From positions 1 to 6,875 of the forward strand of contig JBKJVQ010000194.1 of the NCBI GenBank assembly GCA_046717125.1: 6,875 nucleotides of DNA, in the 5' to 3' direction. This document shows, piece after piece, positions 1 through 5,556 of the stretch. The stretch is from JBKJVQ01 sp046717125 (GTDB taxonomy: Bacteria > Pseudomonadota > Alphaproteobacteria > Rhizobiales > Methyloligellaceae). Every line of letters starts with the position of its first letter. The first letter of the stretch is position 1. The notes below the pieces were generated by a model. It did not search any database, was not told the origin of the DNA, and saw nothing but the letters and a program-made list of their open reading frames with translations. The translations under genes and the position numbers were made by a program.

Positions 1-386
1 TTCTGGACGAAGCTCGTCGCGCCCAGCGTATCGCCCTTGTCGAAAATTTCGTAGCCGACGCTGACGCCCGCAGGCAGACCGCCTTCGGCGAGCTGCATGC
101 GCAGCTTGAGCACGTTGTCGCGCGGCACCAGCACAACGGCGCCGTCCTGCTTCAGATCGTAAGCGACACCTTGCGCATCGAGCTTGCCGACGATGGCGTT
201 CGAATCCTGCAGCGTCAGGTCGCTGAACAGGACGACCATTTCGGGCGCGGACCAGTGCATCATGATGATCGCGAAGAAGCCGATCAGCACGGCCGCGACC
301 GCGCCCATGGCCGCAAGCCGGTTAGGCCCGAGCGCCCGCACGAATTCGGTTGCGCCGTTGAGAACGCCCGTCACTGTCTGGTTCAT
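1..386 (-). CDS. fliF: Flagellar MS-ring protein FliF, N-terminal part (runs off left edge)
   Basis: FliF forms the membrane-embedded MS ring on which the flagellar rotor and the export apparatus assemble. Only the first 128 codons are in the window, and the frame is open to position 1. The reading frame starts MNQTVTGVLNG. It has one strong hydrophobic segment at about residues 23-45 (LAAMGAVAAVLIGFFAIIMM), the first FliF transmembrane helix. The start of the YscJ/FliF ring-building domain follows, with the familiar stretches VVLFSDLTLQDSNAIV (residues 51-66) and GVSVGYEIFDKGDTLG (107-122). The ATG at 384-386 fits the family N-terminus, and only a weak purine stretch (AGCGGGG) lies upstream. 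It is the third transcription start of the minus-strand flagellar block, after fliK-flgD and sciP. A CtrA-like box and an FlbD-like palindrome lie 42-83 bp before the start codon. Identification is by recognition of the conserved N-terminus. Confidence 0.95.
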   Translation of the reverse strand, partial: MNQTVTGVLNGATEFVRALGPNRLAAMGAVAAVLIGFFAIIMMHWSAPEMVVLFSDLTLQDSNAIVGKLDAQGVAYDLKQDGAVVLVPRDNVLKLRMQLAEGGLPAGVSVGYEIFDKGDTLGATSFVQ

Positions 387-407
387 CCGACGCTTAAGCC
401 CCGCTTC

Positions 408-423
408 GCCGCATGCATGCGGC
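408..423. repeat. Perfect 16-bp palindrome in the fliF leader
   Basis: GCCGCATGCATGCGGC is its own reverse complement. It lies between the FlbD-like site (428-448) and the fliF start codon, 21 bp upstream of the ATG. It could be an operator or could fold in the fliF messenger leader. Its function is unknown. Confidence 0.6.
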
Positions 424-427
424 TGCA

Positions 428-448
428 CCCCGGCAAAATTTACCGGGG
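428..448. promoter_or_regulatory. FlbD/ftr-like near-palindrome in the fliF promoter
   Basis: Arms CCCCGG and CCGGGG flank CAAAATTTA, giving a near-perfect palindrome with core CCGGCAAAATTTACCGG. The core matches the site upstream of fliK (CCGGCAAGGCTTGCCGC) at 12 of 17 positions. In Caulobacter, FlbD binds ftr elements of this general kind and represses fliF through one beside the promoter. Here the motif sits just downstream of the CtrA-like box, where a repressor would block initiation. Assignment to FlbD is inference. The palindrome itself is directly visible, and a leader hairpin is the alternative reading. Confidence 0.5.
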
Positions 449-454
449 ATAAAG

Positions 455-469
455 TAACCAGAGGCTTAA
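455..469 (-). promoter_or_regulatory. CtrA-like box upstream of fliF
   Basis: Read on the minus strand this is TTAA-N7-GTTA, one mismatch from the CtrA consensus TTAA-N7-TTAA, with exact 7-bp spacing. It ends 68 bp upstream of the fliF ATG, a suitable distance for a promoter with a short leader. In Caulobacter fliF is a CtrA-activated class II gene. The -10 element is not clear; TTTATC just downstream is a possibility. Confidence 0.5.
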
Positions 470-486
470 TGGGCGTTCAGATGCGG

Positions 487-503
487 GACTCGACGGACGA
501 ATC
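487..503. other. Pair of GANTC (CcrM-type) sites between sciP and fliF
   Basis: GACTC at 487-491 and GAATC at 499-503 are 12 bp apart, start to start, in the sciP-fliF intergenic region. GANTC is the target of the cell-cycle methyltransferase CcrM in alphaproteobacteria. The sequences are certain. A regulatory role is speculative, since GANTC also occurs in several coding regions here. Confidence 0.35.
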
Positions 504-538
504 GTCTGAGGGCTGATAAGTGCCTTGAGTTGTTTTGA

Positions 539-558
539 CGATCGATAGACCGATCGAT
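539..558 (-). terminator. Inverted repeat just after sciP, possible weak terminator
   Basis: Two copies of CGATCGAT are separated by AGAC. In the minus-strand transcript they can form a 7-bp stem (GATCGAT/ATCGATC) with a 6-nt loop, starting about 20 bp after the sciP stop codon. There is no U-tract afterwards, so intrinsic termination is doubtful. It could instead protect the 3' end, or be a simple repeat of a short palindrome. Confidence 0.25.
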
Positions 559-576
559 CAAGTCGGCGGGACCGCT

Positions 577-855
577 TCAGCTCGCGCGATAGGACTGCAG
601 CTTGGTGGCGCGCAAACCCTTGAGCCCGTGCGCGTCGATCGAGCGCTGCCAGCTCAGGAATTCGTCGACCGTCAGCGTGTAGCGCGCGCAAGCCTCGTCG
701 AGCGAGATCAAGCCGCCGCGCACAGCGGCGACGACTTCGGCCTTGCGGCGGATGACCCAGCGCTGCGTGCCGCGCGGCGGCAGGTCGGCGATGGTCAGCG
801 GGCTGCCGTCTGGCCCGATCACGTAGCGCGCGCCGGGGCGGTAATGGTCGGTCAT
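577..855 (-). CDS. sciP: SciP-like small CtrA inhibitory protein (DUF1153)
   Basis: This 92-residue protein belongs to the DUF1153 family, whose Caulobacter member SciP is a helix-turn-helix protein that blocks CtrA-dependent transcription in swarmer cells. Visible family features are VIGPDGSPLT (residues 12-21), DLPPRGTQRWVIRRKAEVV (24-42), the helical GLISLDEACARY (48-59), and LTVDEFLSW (61-69), which spans the HTH region. The tail is basic. The start at 853-855 gives the usual family length. An in-frame ATG seven codons upstream (874-876) lacks a ribosome binding site, and neither start has a strong one. The gene stands alone between flgD (130 bp upstream) and fliF (190 bp downstream), next to fliF as I recall for Caulobacter. 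A CtrA-like box lies 60 bp upstream, so activation by CtrA and feedback on it would make sense. A longer in-frame extension of the frame to 1335 overlaps flgD and is a shadow. Confidence 0.88.
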   Translation of the reverse strand: MTDHYRPGARYVIGPDGSPLTIADLPPRGTQRWVIRRKAEVVAAVRGGLISLDEACARYTLTVDEFLSWQRSIDAHGLKGLRATKLQSYRAS

Positions 856-910
856 GTTACGCTCTAAACTCGACATCGATGAGCCGAACAGAGAGCCATA
901 ATGCACTGCC

Positions 911-933
911 CCGCTTAAGATTTGCCTAAGCGG
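911..933 (-). promoter_or_regulatory. CtrA-like box inside an inverted repeat upstream of sciP
   Basis: On the minus strand this contains TTAG-N7-TTAA (915-929), one base off the CtrA consensus with exact spacing. It is enclosed by the perfect 7-bp inverted repeat CCGCTTA/TAAGCGG (911-917 and 927-933). The same stretch holds GG-N10-GC, the minimal sigma-54 skeleton, but the flanking bases match sigma-54 poorly. CtrA control of sciP is known in Caulobacter; here it is inferred. An alternative is a stem after flgD, though no U-tract follows. Confidence 0.45.
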
Positions 934-985
934 ATCGTTCAATCGCGACTGAAGAACATCGCTGGTGTTCAAGCGTTCTGCCCGT

Positions 986-1648
986 TCAAGCGCGTTCCCG
1001 GATCGAGATGATCTGGTCAAAACCCACATTCTCGCCGTCGATCGTGAGCGTCGGCGCCTCGCCGGAAAGGTCGACGCCCTGAACGACGCCAGACCGTGAC
1101 GAGGTGATCCCGATCGGATTGCCGGCCGCGTCGGTTGCGCCGACCGTGAGCGAATAGTTTCCGGCCGCGACCTTGCCGCCGCCGATCTTGTCACCGTTCC
1201 AGGTAAAGGTCCCCGCGCCTTGGCCGATGGCGCGGCTCTCCCGCCAGACTTCGTTCCCCGCCGCATCGCGCACGACGAATGTCGCGGCGGCGCTTTCGCC
1301 GGCGGAGGAGAAGCGCCAGTCCGCGGCGGCGCCATCGAACTTCGCGGTCGCGCCGGAAATCGTCACTTCCTTGCCGATATAGCCGATCGCGCTGTTGACC
1401 GCGCCGACGGTCATCAACTGCAGCATGGTTTCGAGGTTTTCATTCGTCTTCAGGGACTGCTCGACGCCCGTGAACTGCACGAGCTGCTGCGTCAGCTGGT
1501 TGCTGTCCATGGGATCGAGCGGGTTCTGGTTCTTGAGCTGCGTCGTCAGCAGCGACAGAAACGTGTCGAAACTCTCCGCGACCTTCAGCCTGTCCTTTGA
1601 TTGCTGGGCAGCCCCGCTCAAGGCTGAGAACGCATTGACCGAAACCAT
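986..1648 (-). CDS. flgD: Flagellar hook-capping protein FlgD
   Basis: FlgD forms the cap on which hook subunits (FlgE) polymerise and is a substrate of the flagellar export apparatus. The 220-residue product has the family hallmark near the N-terminus: FLSLLTTQLKNQNPLDPMDS at residues 30-49, followed by NQLTQQLVQFTGVEQ (50-64). Next comes the hydrophobic helix NLETMLQLMT. The C-terminal half (about 90-220) fits the FlgD Tudor-like and FlgD-Ig beta domains (for example FTWNGDKIGGGKVAAGNYSLTV). Length is normal for the family. The ATG at 1646-1648 is preceded by a strong GAAGGA ribosome binding site at 1656-1661 with 7-nt spacing, which overlaps the fliK stop codon. The gene is therefore translationally close-coupled to fliK and should share its sigma-54 promoter. 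Confidence 0.96.
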   Translation of the reverse strand: MVSVNAFSALSGAAQQSKDRLKVAESFDTFLSLLTTQLKNQNPLDPMDSNQLTQQLVQFTGVEQSLKTNENLETMLQLMTVGAVNSAIGYIGKEVTISGATAKFDGAAADWRFSSAGESAAATFVVRDAAGNEVWRESRAIGQGAGTFTWNGDKIGGGKVAAGNYSLTVGATDAAGNPIGITSSRSGVVQGVDLSGEAPTLTIDGENVGFDQIISIRERA

Positions 1649-1659
1649 GGCGTCGTCCT

Positions 1660-3165
1660 TCAGATGCGGATGTCGAGAAGCGCGTTGGCGGAACGGAAGC
1701 GGGCAGGTTGCGCCGGACTGTCGGCGGGAAGCATCTCGTCCGAAGCCATCGCATACGAGTGCTGTGGGGTATCGCGCCCGTCATGCTGCGGATGCGCATT
1801 CTGGTCGCTGAGCGAGAACGAAATGCCGCCGCCCTTCTGGTCGAGTCCGGCCTGACCCAGCGCCCGTTCGAGCGCGCGGGCGTCGCGCTGCAGGAGATCC
1901 ATCGTCTCGGCGCGCTCGACGGTCAGATGGGTCGTGACGACGCCTTCGCGTGACACTTCCATCCGTACACTGACCTTCCCGAGTTCCGGCGGATCGAGCC
2001 TGATCTCGAATTTGCGCTCGCCCGATTTCGCGGTGCGCGCGATCTGGATCGCGAGGCCCTCGACGGGGACGGCGACTTGGATCTGCGGCGAAGGAGGTTG
2101 TGCCGAGGCCGGACGGGGCGGGCCAGGTTCGGCCTGTTGCGGCGGCGTCGCCGCAACAGATTCAGGGACGCGGATAGCGACGTCCGCCGCGACACGTGAT
2201 TCAGCCGGCTTGAGTGCTTCGAAAGGCGCAAGCGCCGGAGGCCGTTCCGCCCCCACATCCGCATCTAGAGGGGCGTTTGGTTTTGGCGGCGCATCCGGCG
2301 CGGGCGCGTTTCGAGCGTCGGCCGCGGCCCCTCGTTTCCGCTCCTGTGGCGCGATGCCCTCTACTGGGTCAGGCGCTGCGGCCGGACCTTTGGCGCTTTT
2401 TGCTGGTGCACCGGCCAACATCGGATCAACGGCCGCGCCGCCGGCGGATGCCGATATATTCGCCTTCGCTGCATCGGCCCGCGCTGAATTGTCTGCGAGG
2501 GCAGGATCGTCCGCCGATTGCCCATCGGACGGCAACTGCTTCTGTTGCGGTGCTGGGTCGGCGGCATCTGACCTGGGTGATATTTGCGGAAGCGCGAGTT
2601 CGGAAAGCGCGTCCGCGCCGATCGCCGCATCCGCGCTCACCTGATCATGCAGGGGCTGATGGGGCAGGGGCTGATGGGGCAGGGGGGCCGCAATCGCCTC
2701 GGGCTCGGTCGGATCGACCGCCTGTTTCGCCTCAATCTGTTCGAGCGCCTGTTTCGCTTCAATTTTGGCCGGTACTTCGCCTACTGCCGCGGGGGGCGAC
2801 GCCAGCGGCAGTTCCGGCGCGGCTAGAATAAGTAGCGGCTCCTGCGCGGGCGGCACGGCGGACCCGGCTGCGTGCGGCTCGACTGACTGCGCAGGCTCGT
2901 CCGGCTGGCCGTCGTTCGTCTCGATTTGTGAGGGAGATAGAAATGCTGGCTGCGCTTTCTGGGCGGGTTGCGGTTTTTCCGCTGGCTGCTGCGGCTGGAC
3001 AGGCTGCGCCTGAGCCGGCGCCTCCGCAGGCGTTTCACTCAGAATCGCGAGCAACATCGCGAAGGGACTCGCCGCCTGTGACGGCGCTGCCGCGGGCGCG
3101 GCTTCGCCTGACGCCGCGCCCTGAACCGCGCCTGCCTGAAGTCCGGGAATGATAGTGAGGTTCAT
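1660..3165 (-). CDS. fliK: Flagellar hook-length control protein FliK
   Basis: FliK measures hook length and switches the export apparatus from hook to filament substrates. From the ATG at 3163-3165 the product is 501 residues. Residues 1 to about 360 are rich in Ala, Pro, Gln and Glu, low in complexity and probably disordered, as expected for a molecular ruler. The conserved C-terminal Flg_hook domain lies at about 366-455 and contains FEIRLDPPELGKVSVRMEV (386-404), the signature of the family. A GTG at 3217-3219 would add 18 residues and has a reasonable GAGG upstream. However, a sigma-54 -24/-12 element (3203-3218) lies inside that extension, so transcription would begin downstream of it. 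The ATG, with AGG about 9 nt before it, is preferred. The gene is the first of fliK-flgD, 11 bp apart. The variable N-terminus carries short tandem repeats. Confidence 0.93.
   Translation of the reverse strand: MNLTIIPGLQAGAVQGAASGEAAPAAAPSQAASPFAMLLAILSETPAEAPAQAQPVQPQQPAEKPQPAQKAQPAFLSPSQIETNDGQPDEPAQSVEPHAAGSAVPPAQEPLLILAAPELPLASPPAAVGEVPAKIEAKQALEQIEAKQAVDPTEPEAIAAPLPHQPLPHQPLHDQVSADAAIGADALSELALPQISPRSDAADPAPQQKQLPSDGQSADDPALADNSARADAAKANISASAGGAAVDPMLAGAPAKSAKGPAAAPDPVEGIAPQERKRGAAADARNAPAPDAPPKPNAPLDADVGAERPPALAPFEALKPAESRVAADVAIRVPESVAATPPQQAEPGPPRPASAQPPSPQIQVAVPVEGLAIQIARTAKSGERKFEIRLDPPELGKVSVRMEVSREGVVTTHLTVERAETMDLLQRDARALERALGQAGLDQKGGGISFSLSDQNAHPQHDGRDTPQHSYAMASDEMLPADSPAQPARFRSANALLDIRI
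2651..2680. repeat. 15-bp tandem repeat (two exact copies) within fliK
   Basis: AGGGGCTGATGGGGC occurs twice in a row, followed by a partial third copy (AGGGG). It encodes the repeated residues PLPHQ in the disordered part of FliK. As a multiple of three it keeps frame, so copy-number change would alter ruler length without breaking the protein. Confidence 0.85.
2719..2765. repeat. Degenerate 27-bp repeat within fliK
   Basis: Two diverged copies start CGCCTGTTTCGC at 2719 and 2746. They encode IEAKQA with a 9-residue period in the FliK spacer region. This is an internal protein repeat in a charged, probably helical or disordered segment, not a mobile element. Confidence 0.6.
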
Positions 3166-3202
3166 CGACGCCTGACCCGCGACCAGCTCGCAGGCAGGCC
3201 GA

Positions 3203-3218
3203 TGCAAGCGCAAGGCCA
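3203..3218 (-). promoter_or_regulatory. Sigma-54 (-24/-12) promoter of fliK-flgD
   Basis: On the minus strand this reads TGGCCT-N5-TTGCA. The known sigma-54 consensus is TGGCAC-N5-TTGCA, so the -12 element is perfect, the -24 element matches 4 of 6, and the GG-N10-GC spacing is exact. Transcription would start near 3192, leaving a leader of about 27 nt before the fliK ATG with its AGG ribosome binding site. Hook and basal-body genes of this class use sigma-54 with FlbD in Caulobacter. Confidence 0.65.
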
Positions 3219-3225
3219 CGCGCCC

Positions 3226-3262
3226 GCCTCATGTTTTCTGAGGCATTCCGCCGTTTCGGCGG
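3226..3262. repeat. Two adjacent perfect hairpin repeats upstream of fliK
   Basis: GCCTCA/TGAGGC (3226-3231 and 3239-3244, 7-nt loop) is followed by CCGCCG/CGGCGG (3248-3253 and 3257-3262, 3-nt loop). Both lie between the sigma-54 element and the FlbD-like site, in the region that would loop out during enhancer contact. Neither is followed by a convincing T-tract. Their role is unknown. Confidence 0.5.
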
Positions 3263-3286
3263 GCCGTGTTGCGTACACATCAATTG

Positions 3287-3309
3287 CGCCCGGCAAGGCT
3301 TGCCGCCCG
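3287..3309. promoter_or_regulatory. FlbD/ftr-like enhancer site upstream of fliK
   Basis: CGGCAAG-G-CTTGCCG (3291-3305) is a perfect 7-bp inverted repeat around one base, flanked by CGCC on the left and CCCG on the right. Its centre (3298) is about 106 bp upstream of the predicted sigma-54 start. That is the usual distance for binding sites of sigma-54 activators such as FlbD. It shares its core with the fliF near-palindrome at 428-448. The protein that binds it is inferred, not shown. Confidence 0.55.
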
Positions 3310-3317
3310 TATGACCG

Positions 3318-3330
3318 TTCCTGCCGGGCG
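3318..3330. promoter_or_regulatory. Second FlbD-like half site
   Basis: TGCCGGGCG at 3322-3330 is the exact reverse complement of CGCCCGGCA at 3287-3295, so the enhancer region holds an additional half site about 26 bp further upstream. Paired ftr elements are known at Caulobacter sigma-54 flagellar promoters. A single half site in G+C-rich DNA is weak evidence. Confidence 0.3.
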
Positions 3331-3353
3331 TCACAAATGCGAAATGAGGCTGC

Positions 3354-3382
3354 TTGCGGGACTGGGGCGCTCTACCTAGAGT
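3354..3382 (+). promoter_or_regulatory. Candidate housekeeping promoter for mnmA
   Basis: TTGCGG (3354-3359), a 17-bp spacer, and TAGAGT (3377-3382) resemble an alphaproteobacterial -35/-10 pair (CTTGAC / TATAAT-like). The start would be near 3389, about 58 bp before the mnmA ATG. Both boxes have mismatches, so this is the best candidate in the region and not a firm call. Confidence 0.35.
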
Positions 3383-3446
3383 GCGCGCCGATCCGCCAAA
3401 TCGTTGCCGGACGTAGCATTCGGCGAAGGACGCCGTCAGCCGAACC

Positions 3447-4628
3447 ATGACGACGATTGATCTCCATCTGCCGGGAAAGCCCTATGAGAACCGCGTGGTT
3501 GTCGCCATGTCGGGCGGCGTCGATTCGTCGGTCGTCGCGGCGCTCCTGAACGAGGCGGGCTACGACGTCGTTGGCATCACGCTGCAGCTCTACGACCACG
3601 GTGTGGCCACTGCCCGGAAGGGCGCGTGTTGCGCGGGGCAGGATATCCATGATGCGCGCCGTGTCGCCGCCCAGCTCGGGATTCCGCATTATGTGCTCAA
3701 TTACGAGCAGCGCTTCCGCTCTGCCGTGATTGACGCGTTCGCCGAGAGCTATGTGGCCGGCGAAACGCCGGTGCCCTGCATTTCCTGCAATCAGCGCATC
3801 AAGTTCGCCGATCTTCTGGAGACGGCGCGCGATCTTGGCGCGTCGGCGCTCGCCACCGGGCATTACGTGCAGAGCCGCCCGGGCGCTGAAGGTTTCGATC
3901 TCTACGCCGCGGTCGACGACAGCCGGGACCAGAGCTGGTTTTTGTTCGCGACGACCCGCGCGCAGCTCGAATTCCTGCGCTTCCCGCTGGGCGGCATGCG
4001 CAAGGACGAGGTGCGCGCGCATGCCCATCGGTTTGCCCTCGACATCGCCGAAAAGCCCGACAGTCAGGACATCTGTTTTGTCCCTTCCGGAAGCTATGCC
4101 GGTATCATCGAGCGGCTTCGGCCCGATGCCGCGGCACCGGGCGACATTGTTCATCTCGACGGGCGAACGTTGGGGCGACACGACGGCGTCGTACATTACA
4201 CGGTCGGCCAGAGGCGCGGTTTGCGCATCGCATCGGCGGAACCGCTCTACGTCGTCCGTATCGATGCATCGCGCCGCGAAATCGTTGTCGGTTCGCGCGC
4301 CGCGCTGGCGACAAGCCGCCTGTCGCTGCGGGACGTGAATTGGATCGGCGACGGGCCGATCGAGGCGCGGGACGGGCTCGAGATTCTGGTCAGGAACAGA
4401 TCAAACCAGGCGCCGCGCCCGGCAATTCTCGAAGTCGACGACCGCAGCGTGGGGGTTACGCTGATGAATAATGAGTTTGGTGTATCGCCCGGGCAGGCCT
4501 GCGTGTTCTATACGGCTGGCGCCACGACACGCCGCGTGCTTGGTGGCGGCTTCATTGCGCAGGTCGGGGATCGCGCTGCGATGTTCGATGCGAATACGCG
4601 CGCAAGCGCTGGAAAGATTTGTGCGTGA
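3447..4628 (+). CDS. mnmA: tRNA-specific 2-thiouridylase MnmA
   Basis: MnmA makes 2-thiouridine at wobble position 34 of the tRNAs for Lys, Glu and Gln. It activates the uridine with ATP and takes sulfur from a persulfide relay in the cytoplasm. The 393-residue product shows the PP-loop SGGVDSS (residues 22-28) and GITLQLYDH (43-51). It also has PCISCNQRIKFADLL (110-124), with the catalytic Cys111 and the nearby Cys114. ATGHYV (137-142) and KPDSQDICFVP (203-213) with the second catalytic Cys210 complete the set; in E. coli the pair is Cys102/Cys199. The C-terminal half matches the MnmA central and beta-barrel domains (TVGQRRGL, then GGGFI near the end). Slightly longer than the E. coli enzyme, it starts with an N-terminal extension seen in alphaproteobacteria. 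The ribosome binding site is unclear: GAAGGA lies 16 nt before the ATG. It is divergent from fliK and leads a run of plus-strand genes. Confidence 0.97.
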   Translation: MTTIDLHLPGKPYENRVVVAMSGGVDSSVVAALLNEAGYDVVGITLQLYDHGVATARKGACCAGQDIHDARRVAAQLGIPHYVLNYEQRFRSAVIDAFAESYVAGETPVPCISCNQRIKFADLLETARDLGASALATGHYVQSRPGAEGFDLYAAVDDSRDQSWFLFATTRAQLEFLRFPLGGMRKDEVRAHAHRFALDIAEKPDSQDICFVPSGSYAGIIERLRPDAAAPGDIVHLDGRTLGRHDGVVHYTVGQRRGLRIASAEPLYVVRIDASRREIVVGSRAALATSRLSLRDVNWIGDGPIEARDGLEILVRNRSNQAPRPAILEVDDRSVGVTLMNNEFGVSPGQACVFYTAGATTRRVLGGGFIAQVGDRAAMFDANTRASAGKICA

Positions 4629-4667
4629 CGGCGTTAAGACTCGGACTTCGGCTTCATTACTTGGGAC

Positions 4668-5483
4668 ATGGCGATGGGTGCGACGACGTCTGCGCTGAAA
4701 AAAATCCGTCAGATTCAGGATGATGACGTCATCGATGCCTATCGCCGCTGGGCGCCCGTCTACGACGTGACCTTTGGCCGCGTGGCCGAGGCCGGCCGCC
4801 GCCATGCAGTTCGCCTGATCAATCGCCGGCAGGGGAGCGTCCTCGAAGTCGGCGTGGGTACGGGCCTGTCCCTACCGTTTTATGCCGATCATCTGACCGT
4901 CACCGGCATCGACCTGTCGCCCGACATGCTGAAAAGGGCGCGCGAGCGTGTTGTACGGCGCGGGCTGGATAACGTCGCCGAACTGCATGAAATGGATGCA
5001 GGCAACCTGAGCTTCCCGGAAGACAGGTTCGATACCGTCGTTGCGATGTATGTCATGACGGTCGTACCCGATCCGGACCGAGTAATGCGTGAGCTCGCTC
5101 GCGTGTGCGCGCCGGGCGGCGAGGTGATTCTCGTCAATCATTTCAGCCAGGACGACGGCATGCGCGGCTGGGTCGAGCGCCGCATGTCGCCGCTCGCCCA
5201 CCAGCTCGGCTGGCACCCGGTGTTCCCTATGCAGCGCGTGCTGGGATTTGGCGGCCTGCGGCTGGCAGAGCGACGTGCGCTTAAGCCGTTCGGCCTGTTC
5301 ACGATGCTCCGCTTCGTAAAAGAGCCGGGTTACGAGCCCGATGTGATTGACCTCGATATCCGCGCGCCACGACGCAGATTGAGTCCTTCCCAGGCGCGCT
5401 CCATCGTCGTCGCCCGCCGTTTCCTCGATGCGCGCTTCCGGCGCTCACTGCATCGCCGCCGCCCGCGCGAGGCGGTGGAATAG
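4668..5483 (+). CDS. pmtA: Phosphatidylethanolamine N-methyltransferase, Rhodobacter (UbiE-like) type
   Basis: This SAM-dependent methyltransferase is likely to convert phosphatidylethanolamine stepwise to phosphatidylcholine at the inner membrane. Residues 23-39 (DAYRRWAPVYDVTFGRV) match the N-terminus of Rhodobacter-type PmtA. Motif I is VLEVGVGTGLSLPFY (58-72), the acidic SAM ligand region is GIDLSPDML (80-88), and DRFDTVVAMYVMTVVPDP (119-136) and CAPGGEVILVNHFS (147-160) follow. This last block, with a conserved NH, is typical of the PmtA group. The core ends near LRFVKEPGYEP. A further stretch of about 45 residues is Arg-rich and longer than in most members. The start at 4668 is just before the conserved region, with a weak GGG upstream and a second ATG two codons later. 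It follows mnmA by 39 bp, so co-transcription is possible. General UbiE/COQ5-like methyltransferase is the fallback. Confidence 0.8.
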   Translation: MAMGATTSALKKIRQIQDDDVIDAYRRWAPVYDVTFGRVAEAGRRHAVRLINRRQGSVLEVGVGTGLSLPFYADHLTVTGIDLSPDMLKRARERVVRRGLDNVAELHEMDAGNLSFPEDRFDTVVAMYVMTVVPDPDRVMRELARVCAPGGEVILVNHFSQDDGMRGWVERRMSPLAHQLGWHPVFPMQRVLGFGGLRLAERRALKPFGLFTMLRFVKEPGYEPDVIDLDIRAPRRRLSPSQARSIVVARRFLDARFRRSLHRRRPREAVE

Positions 5484-5551
5484 TCGACGGCGCGCTCTTG
5501 CTGTCCACGTTTATCGGTGCCAGCGTTTCGCCGCGCGTATTCGTGATGGGT

Positions 5552-5556
5552 GGGGA
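5552..5556 (+). promoter_or_regulatory. Ribosome binding site fixing the start of the lysozyme-inhibitor-like gene
   Basis: GGGGA lies 7 nt before the ATG at 5564. That start gives a compact 26-residue signal peptide. The upstream in-frame ATGs at 5498 and 5546 have no comparable site and would put a charged or polar stretch before the hydrophobic core. Confidence 0.6.

Noticed and set aside
512..532. Possible sigma-54 element before fliF (AGGCAC then AGCCC on the minus strand)
   Set aside because: The -24 half looks good, but the GG to GC distance is 9 instead of 10 and the -12 half is wrong. The CtrA-like box nearer to fliF fits better.
577..1335. 252-residue minus-strand frame running from inside flgD through sciP
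   Set aside because: Its first 160 residues are the shadow of flgD in another frame and have shadow-like Arg/Ser/Pro composition; only the last 92 residues are the real DUF1153 protein.
1934..2644. 236-residue plus-strand frame rich in Gly, Ala and Ser opposite fliK
   Set aside because: It is the antisense of the low-complexity Ala/Pro region of FliK; no signal, start site or family resemblance.
3372..4196. 274-residue minus-strand frame opposite mnmA
   Set aside because: Antisense shadow of a clearly conserved enzyme gene with normal codon use on the plus strand.
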